DNA of 64,000 nt from Winogradskyella jejuensis (lineage in GTDB: Bacteria; Bacteroidota; Bacteroidia; Flavobacteriales; Flavobacteriaceae): assembly GCF_900129745.1 (NCBI RefSeq), contig NZ_FQWS01000001.1:310001-374000 (forward strand), in the 5' to 3' direction. The notes under the pieces were generated by a model. The model saw only the letters and a list, made by a program, of their open reading frames with translations, made no database searches and was not told the DNA's origin. A program made the translations under genes and the position numbers. Below, piece after piece: positions 63,926 to 64,000 of this stretch. How positions within the stretch are numbered: the stretch's first letter is position 1; every line of letters begins with the position of its first letter.

Positions 63926-64000
63926 TTACAATATGTATTTAGAGTGTTGTCCTATTCTTGTTTTATGTTCGTCAAAGCATTCTTTTTTTATATCATCCTC
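63926..64000 (-). CDS. C-terminal end of the gene upstream of the CD-NTase (5' end outside)
   Basis: Minus-strand frame open to the window edge, 24 residues (starts EDDIKKECFDEHKTRIGQHS) and TAA at 63926-63928, exactly adjacent to the CD-NTase ATG. The abutment implies co-translation and thus a functional partner, for example an effector. The residues visible are too few for a family. Confidence 0.6.
   Translation of the reverse strand, partial: EDDIKKECFDEHKTRIGQHSKYIL

Larger units (their letters stand above)
55163..64000. mobile_element. Integrated mobile element (ICE-like), left end; right end outside window
   Basis: Starts at a tRNA-Met 3' fragment, with a tyrosine integrase immediately inside. 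Holds an RteC gene (the excision regulator of CTnDOT-type elements), a four-gene replication-type cassette and a phage-defence gene. No conjugation genes are visible in this window. Extent to the right is unknown. Confidence 0.75.

Noticed and set aside
1-64000. CRISPR arrays or ribosomal RNA genes
   Set aside because: No regularly spaced direct repeats with unique spacers and no conserved rRNA sequence were seen on either strand.

Overview
The window comes from a marine-type member of the Bacteroidota, almost certainly a flavobacterium (Flavobacteriaceae). This rests on low G+C, very weak Shine-Dalgarno sequences, promoters of the TTTG / TAnnTTTG type, type IX secretion C-terminal signals, lipoproteins with an acidic surface-export tail, DHS-like/agmatinase/arginine decarboxylase clustering, and an RteC-type mobile element.

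Layout. Positions 1-12.8 kb hold coaD and a four-gene minus-strand operon for surface proteins: a tail-collar-domain protein, a 2,861-residue LamG/T9SS giant, a 319-residue protein sharing one domain with the giant, and a small lipoprotein. From 11.8 to 18.8 kb lie a GSCFA protein, alaS, an M23 peptidase, a MerR regulator, LemA and two TPM-domain proteins. From 18.8 to 27.4 kb lie an outer-membrane barrel protein, a C-type-lectin T9SS protein, der, a small membrane protein, era and a SpoU methylase. From 27.5 to 30.4 kb there is a repeat-flanked, tail-to-tail overlapping restriction-modification pair and an RMND1/DUF155 membrane protein. From 30.4 to 34.8 kb there is an arginine-to-polyamine operon (arginine decarboxylase, agmatinase, DHS-like enzyme) with a long leader that encodes a 56-codon reading frame.

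From 34.8 to 54.3 kb is a MacB-like tripartite export locus: TolC, two ATPases, five FtsX-type permeases and a periplasmic adaptor. It is next to a divergent sigma-54 activator and histidine kinase. Two intergenic regions inside the locus carry nearly identical control modules with exactly the same geometry (a GG-containing sigma-54-like promoter and two TGT-N10/11-ACA sites), which I read as the regulator's own targets.

From about 55.16 kb to the window end is an integrated mobile element. It starts with a 3' fragment of tRNA-Met next to a tyrosine recombinase and carries a truncated asparaginase-like protein paired with a membrane LuxR regulator, RteC, a replication-type cassette (HTH protein, HTH replication protein, DnaC-like ATPase, a divergent EEP-fold protein) and a phage-defence gene. 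That last gene encodes a CD-NTase (cGAS/DncV-like) apparently fused to an E2-like domain, and its upstream partner gene is cut by the window edge. The full defence system and the far attachment site lie outside the window.
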